The translations under genes were made by a program, and so were the position numbers. 64,000 nucleotides of DNA. Source: Collinsella sp. (lineage in GTDB: Bacteria; Actinomycetota; Coriobacteriia; Coriobacteriales; Coriobacteriaceae). This document shows positions 8,950-16,941 of the stretch, one piece after another. The stretch is taken from NCBI GenBank assembly GCA_019419545.1, contig DXZT01000030.1:1-64000 (forward strand), read 5' to 3'. The stretch's first letter is position 1; the number at the start of each line of letters is the position of its first letter. The notes beneath the pieces were generated by a model. The model was given only the letters and a program-made list of their open reading frames with translations, made no database searches and had not been told where the DNA came from.

Positions 8950-8955
8950 TATAAT
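8950..8955 (+). promoter_or_regulatory. Perfect TATAAT -10 upstream of tRNA-Arg(UCU)
   Basis: TATAAT lies 46 bp before the tRNA and immediately after the ABC ATPase stop. The -35 region (8927-8932, TACCAC) is poor and lies within the coding sequence, so this is only a candidate promoter. Confidence 0.4.
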
Positions 8956-9000
8956 TTATTGGTCGTGTGAACTTGTACCCGCTTGGACGCCCGGCTTTAT

Positions 9001-9077
9001 GCTCCATTAGCTCAGTTGGATAGAGCAGGGGACTTCTAATCCCAAGGTCGACGGTTCGAATCCGCCATGGAGCACCA
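9001..9077 (+). tRNA. tRNA-Arg (anticodon UCU)
   Basis: A complete cloverleaf with encoded CCA. Acceptor arms 9001-9007 and 9067-9073 pair over 7 bp, the D-arm is GCTC/GAGC, the anticodon loop CTTCTAA places TCT at 9035-9037, and the T-loop is TTCGAAT. The anticodon stem has one G-A mismatch at its base. It reads AGA, a rare codon in a GC-rich genome. It lies at the junction between the AT-rich glycan cassette and GC-rich DNA, a common integration site. Confidence 0.95.
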
Positions 9078-9088
9078 GAGAGTTTTTG

Positions 9089-9121
9089 AAGACCCGGTAT
9101 AATGCCGGGTCTTTGCTTTTT
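9089..9121 (+). terminator. Terminator after tRNA-Arg(UCU)
   Basis: A 9-bp perfect stem (9089-9097 with 9105-9113) around a 7-nt loop, followed by TTGCTTTTTT. Confidence 0.88.
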
Positions 9122-9150
9122 GGGCATGTGGGCGTGCAGTGCTCCCTCAA

Positions 9151-9189
9151 CAATAAGCCCGGTGTAGCATCGCTGCACCGGGCTTATTG
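9151..9189 (-). terminator. Hairpin downstream of glf, probable terminator
   Basis: A perfect 14-bp stem (9151-9164 with 9176-9189) with an 11-nt loop lies 43 bp after the glf stop. The T-run on the minus strand is weak (TTATTGTTG), so its strength is uncertain. Confidence 0.6.
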
Positions 9190-9231
9190 CTTCTTGCGAA
9201 TTTGGTTGTCGGTCTCGAGTCGTTGAGCTCC

Positions 9232-10356
9232 CTACGCCTCTGTCGGCTCCACGCCCAGCTCGTTGCGGACGAGCTCGAAGGCGGCGGCGATGGCCTTGTC
9301 CATGTCGTAGTACTTGTAGCCGCCCAGGCGACCGGCGAAGACCACGTCGCCCTCCTGCGCCGCCAGCTCCTCGTACTGCTTGTAGAGGGCCTCGTTCTTG
9401 GCGTCGTTGATGGGGTAGTAGGGCTCGTCGCCGGGCTTCCAATCCGCCGGGTACTCGCGCGTGATGACGGTCTTCTCCTGCGTGCCGAACTCGAAGTGCT
9501 TGTGCTCGATGATGCGGGTGTAGGGGACCTCGCGCTCGGTGTAGTTGACCACGGCCACGCCCTGGTGGTCCTGCTCGTCGAGTGTCTCGGTCTCGAAGCG
9601 CAGGCTGCGGTACTCGAGTGTGCCCAGCTTAAAGTCGTAGAACGAGTCGATGGGGCCGCAGTAGATCGTCCTGGCGGCGATATCGGGCTCGGCGGCGGCC
9701 AGCTCCTTGTACTCCACGCCGCAGCGCACCTCGACGCCCTCGAGCATGTTGGCGACCATCTTGGTGTAGCCGCCCATGGGGATGCCCTGGTAGCGGTCGT
9801 TGAAGTAGTTGTTGTCGTAGGTGAAGCGGCAGGGGAGGCGCTTTATGATGCTCGCGGGCAGGTCCTTGCAGTCGCGGCCCCACTGCTTCTCGGTGTAGCC
9901 CTTCACGAGCGTCTCGAAGATGTCGCGGCCGACGAGCGACAGCGCCTGCTCCTCGAGGTTTGTCGGCTCTCCGATGTTCTCGGCGGCCACCTGCTCGGCG
10001 ATCTTGGCCTTGGCATCTGCCGGCGTGACGACGCCCGGCCACATCTTGGCGAAGGTGTTCATGTTGAAGGGCATGTTGTACATGTTGCCGTGGAAGTTGG
10101 CTACCGGCGAGTTGACGTAGTTGTTGAACTCGGCGAAGCGGTTGACGTAGCCCCAGACGTCCTTCATGGAGGTGTGGAAGATGTGCGCGCCGTAGCGGTG
10201 GACTTGGATGCCCTCGACGTCCTCGGTGTAGACGTTGCCGGCGATGTGGTCGCGGCGGTCGATGACCAGGACCGACTTGCCGGCGCGCTTGGCGGCATTG
10301 GCGAAGACGGCGCCCGAAAGGCCGGCACCGACGACGAGGTAATCGTACTGGGACAT
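9232..10356 (-). CDS. glf: UDP-galactopyranose mutase
   Basis: A 374-residue flavoenzyme that converts UDP-galactopyranose to UDP-galactofuranose, the donor used by GlfT2-type transferases. The N-terminus has the FAD-binding VVGAGLSGAVFA followed by VIDRRDHIAGN and the Glf signature RYGAHIFHT. Length matches the family. The ATG at 10356 follows AAAGGAG. It is GC-rich, unlike the two GlfT2-like genes it should feed, so it is either the host's own gene or was acquired separately. Its presence supports the assignment of the whole region to galactofuran synthesis. Confidence 0.96.
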   Translation of the reverse strand: MSQYDYLVVGAGLSGAVFANAAKRAGKSVLVIDRRDHIAGNVYTEDVEGIQVHRYGAHIFHTSMKDVWGYVNRFAEFNNYVNSPVANFHGNMYNMPFNMNTFAKMWPGVVTPADAKAKIAEQVAAENIGEPTNLEEQALSLVGRDIFETLVKGYTEKQWGRDCKDLPASIIKRLPCRFTYDNNYFNDRYQGIPMGGYTKMVANMLEGVEVRCGVEYKELAAAEPDIAARTIYCGPIDSFYDFKLGTLEYRSLRFETETLDEQDHQGVAVVNYTEREVPYTRIIEHKHFEFGTQEKTVITREYPADWKPGDEPYYPINDAKNEALYKQYEELAAQEGDVVFAGRLGGYKYYDMDKAIAAAFELVRNELGVEPTEA

Positions 10357-10400
10357 GGATATGCTCCTTTGTATGTCGATTGGACAGTTACTTTAGTTTA

Positions 10401-10429
10401 GGGACAAACATATCTGATGTCTTTGTCCC
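10401..10429. repeat. Short hairpin between aroQ and glf
   Basis: GGGACAAA at 10401-10408 pairs with TTTGTCCC at 10422-10429. It lies 5 bp past the aroQ stop (minus strand) and may be a weak terminator; no T-run follows. Confidence 0.4.
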
Positions 10430-10434
10430 AGGGA

Positions 10435-10872
10435 TTAGTGTAGCAGATGCTCTTTCAACAGCTCTAGCGCATGTGCGTAGCCCTTCAGGCCCTCGCCGGT
10501 GATGGTGGCGAAGCAAGCTAGGCGTGCATAGCTCACCTGGCGGAAGTCTTCGCGCGTCTCTACGGCGCTGATGTGCACCTCGACGGCAGGGATGGCAACG
10601 GCCTTGAGGGCGTCGAGGATCGCGACGCTCGTGTGCGTGTAAGCCGCCGGGTTGATGACGATGCCGTCGACCTTGCCGTAGGCCTCTTGGATCTTGTCGA
10701 CGATGCTGCCCTCGTGGTTAGACTGGAAGACCTCGACCTCGTCGAAGCCCTGTGCAGCGCCCGCTTCCTGGCAGATCTGCACTAAGCGGTCGTAGTTGTC
10801 GCTGCCATAGATGCCCGGCTCGCGAATGCCGAGCATGTTGAGGTTGGGGCCGTTGATGACGAGTGCTTTCAT
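10435..10872 (-). CDS. aroQ: Type II 3-dehydroquinate dehydratase
   Basis: A 145-residue enzyme that dehydrates 3-dehydroquinate to 3-dehydroshikimate, step three of the shikimate pathway. Type II signatures are clear: INGPNLNMLGIREPGIYG (with the catalytic Tyr), FQSNHEG, INPAAYTHTSVAI and EVHISAVETRE with the catalytic His. AAAGGAAG precedes the ATG at 10872. It is the last gene of the aromatic cluster and is separated from aroE-aroK by a hairpin at 10894-10934, so it may be expressed below the upstream genes. Confidence 0.97.
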   Translation of the reverse strand: MKALVINGPNLNMLGIREPGIYGSDNYDRLVQICQEAGAAQGFDEVEVFQSNHEGSIVDKIQEAYGKVDGIVINPAAYTHTSVAILDALKAVAIPAVEVHISAVETREDFRQVSYARLACFATITGEGLKGYAHALELLKEHLLH

Positions 10873-10893
10873 GGTTGCTTCCTTTGCGATTGG

Positions 10894-10934
10894 AAAACCA
10901 CCACAAAGGTGCCTGTCCCCTTTGTGGTGGTTTT
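10894..10934. terminator. Long hairpin between aroE-aroK and aroQ
   Basis: A perfect 16-bp stem (10894-10909 with 10919-10934) with a 9-nt loop, ending in T5 on the plus strand and T4 on the minus strand. It may partly terminate the aromatic operon before aroQ. Its loop contains GCCTGTCC, resembling a dispersed GGGGACAGG-type element seen again near 51411. Confidence 0.6.
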
Positions 10935-10936
10935 TG

Positions 10937-12187
10937 CTAGAGGGCTGGTGGAAGGGCGTCGAGGACGGCGGCCGCGGTGTTGACGGCGCAGTCGCGTGAG
11001 TCGATGATGTAGTCGGCCCAGGCGCGGTAGCGCGGCATACGCTGCTCGGCGAGTTTATCGATGCCGTCGCGGGCGGTGATGGGGCGGCCCTTGTGGGCGA
11101 GCTCCTCGAGCTTGCGGTTGAGCATCACGATCTGGCTGTTTTGGTGCAGCAGCGGGTAATTCTCGTCGCGTGTGACCACGCCGCCGCCGGTGGAGAGCAC
11201 CAGGCCGCTGCGCTTGGAGATGTCGGCCAGCGCTGCCGTCTCCTGCTTGCGGAAGGCCGCCTCGCCGCGCTCGACGATAAAGTCGGCACAGGGCATGCCC
11301 AGACGCTCCTCGAGCGCGCGATCCAAGTCGATGTGCTCGCGGCCCGTGAGCTGGGCGATCTGCTCACCCACGCGGGTCTTGCCCGAACCCGGCATGCCGA
11401 TCAGCGCGATGTTTTGTTCGCGGCGGGACAGACGCTCCGTTACGTCTAAGATGCGCTTGCGCGGGGTGACTTGGCCGGTATAGCGCTCGACGGCCTGTGC
11501 CGCTTGGGCCACGAGCATCAGTAGGCCGCCGATGCAGGGGATGCCGCGGCGCTCGGCCTCGAGCGTGAGTCCCGTGCGGGCAGGGTTGTAGACAATGTCG
11601 ATAACGCCTTCGAGCGCATCGAGCCCTTCGAGCGTGCAGGGCGCGTCGGGGCAGTGGGGGAACATGCCGGCAGGCGTGCAGTTGACGAGCAGGGCGGCGT
11701 CGGACTGCTGCGCGATATTGCCGTAGTTGACCTCGCTCGTGCGACCCACGGGTACGACGATGGCGCCCAGATCTCCGAGCACCACACTGGCCGTAGTGCC
11801 CGCGCCGCCGGTGGCACCGAGCACGAGGACCTTCTTACCGGCAACCTCTACGCCCAACTCCTCGACCAGGCACTGAAAACCGAAGTAGTCGGTGTTGTCG
11901 CCGTGCAGGCGCCCGTCGGGCAGGCGCGTGATGGTGTTGACGTTTCCCATGCGCTCGGCGAGCGGGCTCAGTTCGTCCAGGTAGTCCATGACGGCGCGCT
12001 TGTAGGGGATGGTCACGTTGGTGCCCTCCCACTCGTCGCCGGTCATAAAGGCCGCGAGGTCCTCGGGCTCGCGCTCAAAGCGCACGTACTCGAGCCCCGC
12101 GAGCTCCTTGTAGATGGCCGGTGTGTAGCTGTGGCCCAGCACACGGCCCAGCACGCCGTAGGGACGGGTTGCAGCGATATCGGTCAT
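10937..12187 (-). CDS. aroE-aroK: Shikimate dehydrogenase-shikimate kinase fusion
   Basis: A 416-residue bifunctional protein. Residues ~1-250 are AroE: GHSYTP substrate loop, catalytic Lys in TIPYK (K63), GDNTD (D97, D100), NADP loop GATGGAG (124-130). Residues ~258-416 are shikimate kinase: P-loop GMPGSGKT (264-271), IDLDR, FRKQE, and STGGGVV. It would reduce dehydroshikimate and phosphorylate the product to shikimate-3-phosphate on one chain. The ATG directly abuts the pheA stop (TAG then ATG), and its GGAGG ribosome site lies inside the end of pheA, so translation is probably coupled. Confidence 0.95.
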   Translation of the reverse strand: MTDIAATRPYGVLGRVLGHSYTPAIYKELAGLEYVRFEREPEDLAAFMTGDEWEGTNVTIPYKRAVMDYLDELSPLAERMGNVNTITRLPDGRLHGDNTDYFGFQCLVEELGVEVAGKKVLVLGATGGAGTTASVVLGDLGAIVVPVGRTSEVNYGNIAQQSDAALLVNCTPAGMFPHCPDAPCTLEGLDALEGVIDIVYNPARTGLTLEAERRGIPCIGGLLMLVAQAAQAVERYTGQVTPRKRILDVTERLSRREQNIALIGMPGSGKTRVGEQIAQLTGREHIDLDRALEERLGMPCADFIVERGEAAFRKQETAALADISKRSGLVLSTGGGVVTRDENYPLLHQNSQIVMLNRKLEELAHKGRPITARDGIDKLAEQRMPRYRAWADYIIDSRDCAVNTAAAVLDALPPAL

Positions 12188-13333
12188 CTAGAGCACCTCC
12201 GTGTAGCTGCCAAAGTAGGTGAAGCTCTCGCACACGTCGTCGATGGAATCGAGCAGGTCGTCGAGGGCCTTGCTGCCAAAGGGGCAGTCCAGATCAAAGT
12301 AGAACATAAACTCAAAGTCGCGGCCGGGGATGGGGCGGCTCTCGAGCTTGATGAGGTTGATATTGAGTGCGTAGAAGCGCTCGAGTACACGATAGAGTGC
12401 GCCCGGCTCGTTGGCCGTGGTGATCATGAGCGAGGTGCGGTTGGCGCCGGGGTAGACGCGCGGCTCGCGGCTGATGACGACAAAGCGCGTGTAGTTGTTG
12501 TCCGAGTCCTGAATGTTGGGCTCCAGCACCTCCAGGCCATACAGCGTGGCACAGCTGCGCGAGGCGATGGCGGCGACGTCGGTGCGCTCGGAGTTGGCGA
12601 CCATCTCGGCCGACATGGCCGTGTTTGGGTACTTGGTGGCGTGCAGGTCGTGGGACTCGATAAAGCCGGCACACTGGGCAATGGCTTGGCCGTGGCTGTA
12701 GACCTCGCGTATGTCCGCGAGCTTGGTGCCGGGCTTGACGAGCAGGTTGTGATCGATCTTGAGGCGCAGCGAGCGCACGATATGGAAGTCGAACTGGGCG
12801 AGCAGGTCGTAGACGGCGTTGACCGAGCCGGCGGTGGAGTTCTCGATGGGCAGCACGCCAAACTCGCAGAAGCCGTCGCGCACAGCGCGCATGACGCCCT
12901 CGAAGGTCTCGAAGAACGCAATATCCGGCACGTCGAAGAGCTTGCACGCGGCGATCTGGCTATAGGCACCTTCCACGCCCTGGCAGGCGACGCTGGCAGT
13001 CTGGGGGAAGGGCGTGTCGAAGGCTACGGCCGTGGCGTGGGCCTTTTGCGAGATCGTAATGCCCTTGAGCTCGTTGATGTAGCGCTGCTGCTCGGCCTTG
13101 CTCATGCTCATGAGGAGACGGAACAGGGTGATGGTCTGCGCCTCGTAGCGCTCGGGCGCGCGGCTGGCGAGGTTGTTGAGTTTTGAGCGCTCGCGGGCGG
13201 GGTCAAAGACGGCCTTGCCCATCTCGATCTTTGATTTGGCGACCTCGGTGGCAATGTCCATACGCTCGACAAAGCTGTTGAGCAGGGTGGTGTCGATGCC
13301 ATCGATGGTCTGGCGAATATCGGCAAGGTCCAT
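12188..13333 (-). CDS. pheA: Chorismate mutase-prephenate dehydratase (P-protein)
   Basis: A 381-residue protein with three parts: an AroQ-type chorismate mutase helix bundle (~1-85, IRQTIDGID, RMDIATEVAKSK), a prephenate dehydratase domain (~105-285, GVEGAYS, LPIENSTAGSV, NNYTRFVVI), and a C-terminal ACT domain (~300-375, NEPGALYRVLERF, ESRPIPGRDFEFMFY) that usually gives phenylalanine feedback inhibition. It converts chorismate to phenylpyruvate. The ATG at 13333 follows AAAGGGG; an upstream GTG at 13348 overlaps that site. Confidence 0.95.
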   Translation of the reverse strand: MDLADIRQTIDGIDTTLLNSFVERMDIATEVAKSKIEMGKAVFDPARERSKLNNLASRAPERYEAQTITLFRLLMSMSKAEQQRYINELKGITISQKAHATAVAFDTPFPQTASVACQGVEGAYSQIAACKLFDVPDIAFFETFEGVMRAVRDGFCEFGVLPIENSTAGSVNAVYDLLAQFDFHIVRSLRLKIDHNLLVKPGTKLADIREVYSHGQAIAQCAGFIESHDLHATKYPNTAMSAEMVANSERTDVAAIASRSCATLYGLEVLEPNIQDSDNNYTRFVVISREPRVYPGANRTSLMITTANEPGALYRVLERFYALNINLIKLESRPIPGRDFEFMFYFDLDCPFGSKALDDLLDSIDDVCESFTYFGSYTEVL

Positions 13334-13386
13334 GGAGGCCCCTTTCACGTAATGACAGAGTTGACGGGCAACTCAGGTGAGTCGGG

Positions 13387-14484
13387 TTAGAGCTGGCCTG
13401 CGTCCTCGAGGAGGGCGTCCCAAATCGCGAGGGCAGCTGCTGCTTCGGCAACGGGGACGGCGCGCGGGACGATGCAGGGATCGTGACGGCCGTGGACCGA
13501 GAGCTCGGCATTTTCCATGGCGTCCATGTCTACGGTCTGCTGCTCGCGGCCAATCGAGGGCGTCGGCTTTACGGCCATGCGCCACATGACGGGCGCGCCG
13601 GTGGAGATGCCGCCCAGGATGCCTCCGGCGTTGTTGGATTCAACCTCGATCTCGCCTGACTCTGCATCGATGCGATACGGGTCGTTGTTCTCGCTGCCGC
13701 GCATGGCGGCCACGGCAAAGCCCATGCCAAACTCCACGCCCTTTACGGCGGGAATGCCAAACGCGATTTGCGCGATGCGGTTCTCGATGCCGTCGAACAT
13801 GGGGTCGCCGATGCCCGCGGGAAGCCCGTAAATGCCGCACTCCACGATGCCGCCGATACTGTCGAGTTCGTCGCGCGCGGCTAGGATTTCCTCACGCATT
13901 CGGCCGGCTGCGGCGGCGTCAATGCACGGCAGATCGTTCGTAAGGATCGCCTTGCGGTCGGCCTTGCGATAGACCATATCGTCCATCGGCAGGTCGGAGA
14001 TACCGCCGATCTGCGCGATGTGCGCCATGACTTGAATGCCGCGGGCCTCGAGTGCCTGCAGGGCGATGCCGCCGGCGATGCACAGGGGCGCCGTCAAGCG
14101 GCCGGAAAAATGCCCGCCACCGGCGACATCGTGCATGTTGTGATACTTCACGCGCGCAGGGAAGTCCGCATGTCCGGGGCGGGGCTTGCGGCGCAGCTCG
14201 GTGTAATCCTTGGAACGCGTGTTGGTGTTCTCGATAATCGCGGCGATGGGCGCGCCGGTGGTATGTCCATCGACAACACCGGCGATGATGTGGGCGGCGT
14301 CGGCCTCGCGGCGTTTGGTCGCGGTCTCGTCGCGACCGGGGGCACGACGGTCGAGGAAGGCCTGCAGCTTCTCCTGGTCCACGGCGATGCCCGCCGGGAT
14401 GCCATCGAGCGAGCAGCCGATAGCGGGGGAGTGCGATTGACCGAAGATGCTTAAGTGCAAGACGTTGCCAAAGGTCGAGGACAT
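13387..14484 (-). CDS. aroC: Chorismate synthase
   Basis: A 365-residue FMN-dependent enzyme making chorismate from EPSP, the end of the common pathway. Family signatures include GQSHSPAIGCSLDGIPAG at the N-terminus, RRAPGRDE, RPGHADFPARVKY and SGRLTAP. Length is typical. The start is one base from the aroA stop, so the two are probably translated together. Confidence 0.97.
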   Translation of the reverse strand: MSSTFGNVLHLSIFGQSHSPAIGCSLDGIPAGIAVDQEKLQAFLDRRAPGRDETATKRREADAAHIIAGVVDGHTTGAPIAAIIENTNTRSKDYTELRRKPRPGHADFPARVKYHNMHDVAGGGHFSGRLTAPLCIAGGIALQALEARGIQVMAHIAQIGGISDLPMDDMVYRKADRKAILTNDLPCIDAAAAGRMREEILAARDELDSIGGIVECGIYGLPAGIGDPMFDGIENRIAQIAFGIPAVKGVEFGMGFAVAAMRGSENNDPYRIDAESGEIEVESNNAGGILGGISTGAPVMWRMAVKPTPSIGREQQTVDMDAMENAELSVHGRHDPCIVPRAVPVAEAAAALAIWDALLEDAGQL

Positions 14485-14485
14485 G

Positions 14486-15805
14486 CTATTCCTCCTCGAG
14501 TGCGACCTTGCCGCCCAGCAGGCGGTAGTGGTCGAAGAAATCGGGATAGGACTTGTTGACGGCCTCGGCGCCGTGGATCACGACCTCGCCGGTGGCGCGG
14601 CTCGCGGCGATGGCGGCCATCATGGCGATGCGGTGGTCGTTGTGCGAATCGACCTCACCGCCGGTAAAGGCATCGACACCCTTGATGATGAGGTCGTCGC
14701 CGGCAATACGCACCTGCGCGCCCAGCGCGGTGAGCTCGCGGGTGGTGGTGACCAGGCGGTCGGATTCCTTGATGCGCAGACGGGCGCAATCGCGGATAAA
14801 GGTGCGGCCCTGTGCCAGCGAGGCCACGGCCGAGATAACGGGCACCAGGTCGGGAATGTCGTGGGCGCTCATCTCAAAGCCGGCGAGCTTGTCGGACTGC
14901 ACGGTGGCGGCGTTGGTGGAGCGCACGATGCGGGCACCAAAGCGCGAAAGCGCGGCAAGCACGTTGCGGTCGCCCTGCGCAGAGCTCAGGGACACACCCT
15001 CGACGGTGATGGGGTCGGTGCCGATGGCGCCGGCGCACAGCCAAAAGGCGGCGTTGGACCAGTCGCCCTCGACGGCTACGCTGCCGGGCGTGCGGTACGA
15101 GCCGCTGCTCACGCGGAAGTTCGTGACCTCGGGCTGGCCGTCCCTGGCGGGAATACGCTCGACGTTGACCTCGACACCAAAGGCCTTCATGGCCTGGATG
15201 GTCAGGTTGATATAGGGGCGGCTCTCGATGAGGCCGGTTACCTGCACGCAGGAGGGCTGGGCGAGCAGCGGGGCTGCCAGCAGCAGGCCGGAGATATACT
15301 GCGAGCTTACGTTGCCCGGCAGCACAAAGGTGCCCGGGCGCATGCGTCCACTCGTCTTGAGCGGAAAACCGCCCAGACCCTGTAGGTCGCAGCCGGCGGC
15401 GATAATCTCGTCCGAGAGCGGGGACAGCGGGCGGGCGCCAAGGCGGCCCTGGCCCACGAAGGTGGCATCCGCACCCAGCGCGCAGGCGACGGGCAACATA
15501 AAGCGGAGCGTGGAGCCGCTTTCGCCGCAGTCGAGCGTGCCGCCGGCAAGGGCCTTGAGCAGGCCAAACTCAACACTCTTCATAGTGGGGTGGACCTGGA
15601 AGCCATCCTCGACGGTCTCGATGCGGGCACCGAGTGCCGTAAGGCAGCGCACCGTAGCCTCGATGTCGGCACAGGTGGTGTTGCAGGTGACGTGTGTCTC
15701 GCCGTTGGCGAGCGCGGCGCAGATGATGAGGCGATGCGCCATCGACTTGGACGCGATGGCGGGAACGGTGCCCTTGAGCGGGGACGGGGTGATGCGGGCT
15801 AGCAT
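14486..15805 (-). CDS. aroA: 3-phosphoshikimate 1-carboxyvinyltransferase (EPSP synthase)
   Basis: A 439-residue enzyme that adds the PEP enolpyruvyl group to shikimate-3-phosphate. Visible motifs are the N-terminal SKSMAHRLIICAALA (shikimate-phosphate site), GESGSTLRFMLPVA (PEP loop), SSQYISGLLLAAP and the C-terminal NDHRIAMMAAIA. The start overlaps the aroB stop by 7 bp (ATGCTAG), indicating translational coupling. Confidence 0.97.
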   Translation of the reverse strand: MLARITPSPLKGTVPAIASKSMAHRLIICAALANGETHVTCNTTCADIEATVRCLTALGARIETVEDGFQVHPTMKSVEFGLLKALAGGTLDCGESGSTLRFMLPVACALGADATFVGQGRLGARPLSPLSDEIIAAGCDLQGLGGFPLKTSGRMRPGTFVLPGNVSSQYISGLLLAAPLLAQPSCVQVTGLIESRPYINLTIQAMKAFGVEVNVERIPARDGQPEVTNFRVSSGSYRTPGSVAVEGDWSNAAFWLCAGAIGTDPITVEGVSLSSAQGDRNVLAALSRFGARIVRSTNAATVQSDKLAGFEMSAHDIPDLVPVISAVASLAQGRTFIRDCARLRIKESDRLVTTTRELTALGAQVRIAGDDLIIKGVDAFTGGEVDSHNDHRIAMMAAIAASRATGEVVIHGAEAVNKSYPDFFDHYRLLGGKVALEEE

Positions 15806-16905
15806 GCGGATGCGTCTCCCTTCTGGCCGAGGCCCTCGGCAATGAGTTCGTGGAAAGTGGAAAGCGGTGTGCGGTCGATGCTGCAGCGGCCAATGCCGTG
15901 CGGAATCACCAGGTCGATGGTGTCGCCCGCGCGCTTCTTGTCGTGGAGCGCCTCGGCAAAGACGGTATCGGCATCTAGGTCGCAGCGGGTCTTGAGGCCA
16001 TGGCGGGCGCAGAGCTCCTCAATACGACCGGGCAGTGCGGCATCGCAAGCGCCGTGCAGGGCCGCGGCGCGCGTGATGATGCCCATGCCGATCGACACGC
16101 AGTTGCCGTGTCCGAGTTTAAAGTGCTCGCAGGCCTCGACGGCGTGTCCGGCGCTGTGTCCAAAGTTGAGGAGCTTACGCTGGTTGGTTTCGCGCTCGTC
16201 GGCGACGACCACGGCGCGCTTGATGTCGATATTGCGGGCGATGATGAGCGCTACGCGGGCCACATCGCGGTTGAGCAGCTCCAGCGTGAGCGGGGTCTTC
16301 TCCAGCTCGGCGAAAAGCTCCGGGTCGGCGATCACGGCGTGCTTGACGACCTCGCCGCAGCCGTCGGCGAACTGCTCGGGCGTGAGGGTGGCCAGGCACC
16401 CCACGTCGGCAATAACCACGCTCGGCTGCCAAAAGGCGCCGGCCAGGTTCTTGCCGGCAGCCAGGTCTATGGCCGTCTTTCCGCCCACCGACGAATCAAC
16501 CATGGCGAGCAGGCTCGTGGGGACCTGCACAAACTTGCAGCCGCGCATGTAGGTGGCGGCCACAAAGCCCGCCACGTCGCCCACGACGCCGCCGCCGAGT
16601 GCCACGATCACGTCGGAGCGCGAAAGCTCGTGCTCGGCCACAAACTCCAAAATGGCAACATAGGTTTCGGCGCGCTTATGGGCCTCGCCGGCCTCGAAGG
16701 TGCAGATGCTCACCTCGTAGCCTGACGCCTCCAGGCTCTGCTTAACGGGCATCTGGTAGAGCGGGCCCACGTTGGTGTCCGTAACGATGACGGCCTTGGT
16801 GCCGCCGGCAGTGGCGCGCACGAGCGGTCCCGCCTGCTCCAGCAAAAACGTGCCAACATGCACCTGGTAGGGGCGTGCGGTGTCGATATCGATGGTAATC
16901 GCCAT
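15799..16905 (-). CDS. aroB: 3-dehydroquinate synthase
   Basis: A 368-residue NAD- and metal-dependent enzyme that cyclises DAHP to 3-dehydroquinate. The GEAHK segment, the NAD-binding GGGVVGDVAGFVAA, the SSVGGKT phosphate loop, GCGEVVKHA with the metal-binding Glu, and the FGHSAGHAVE metal site are all present. Its 3' end overlaps aroA by 7 bp, and it lies 36 bp from tyrA. Confidence 0.97.
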   Translation of the reverse strand: MAITIDIDTARPYQVHVGTFLLEQAGPLVRATAGGTKAVIVTDTNVGPLYQMPVKQSLEASGYEVSICTFEAGEAHKRAETYVAILEFVAEHELSRSDVIVALGGGVVGDVAGFVAATYMRGCKFVQVPTSLLAMVDSSVGGKTAIDLAAGKNLAGAFWQPSVVIADVGCLATLTPEQFADGCGEVVKHAVIADPELFAELEKTPLTLELLNRDVARVALIIARNIDIKRAVVVADERETNQRKLLNFGHSAGHAVEACEHFKLGHGNCVSIGMGIITRAAALHGACDAALPGRIEELCARHGLKTRCDLDADTVFAEALHDKKRAGDTIDLVIPHGIGRCSIDRTPLSTFHELIAEGLGQKGDASAC

Positions 16906-16941
16906 AAGCTTCGGTCCTTTCGACCTGGCGTGATGGGTGGT

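Noticed and set aside
9142..9230. CRISPR-like repeats or an attachment site next to tRNA-Arg(UCU)
   Set aside because: Only two terminator hairpins are present; no repeated spacers and no duplicated tRNA end were found.
9187..10401. A 404-residue plus-strand ORF opposite glf
   Set aside because: It is the antisense shadow of the clear UDP-galactopyranose mutase gene; its sequence is low-complexity Val/Gly/Asp/Leu typical of reversed GC-rich coding.
11654..13186. A 510-residue plus-strand ORF across aroE-aroK and pheA
   Set aside because: It is antisense to two fully supported enzymes, has no family motif and no ribosome site.
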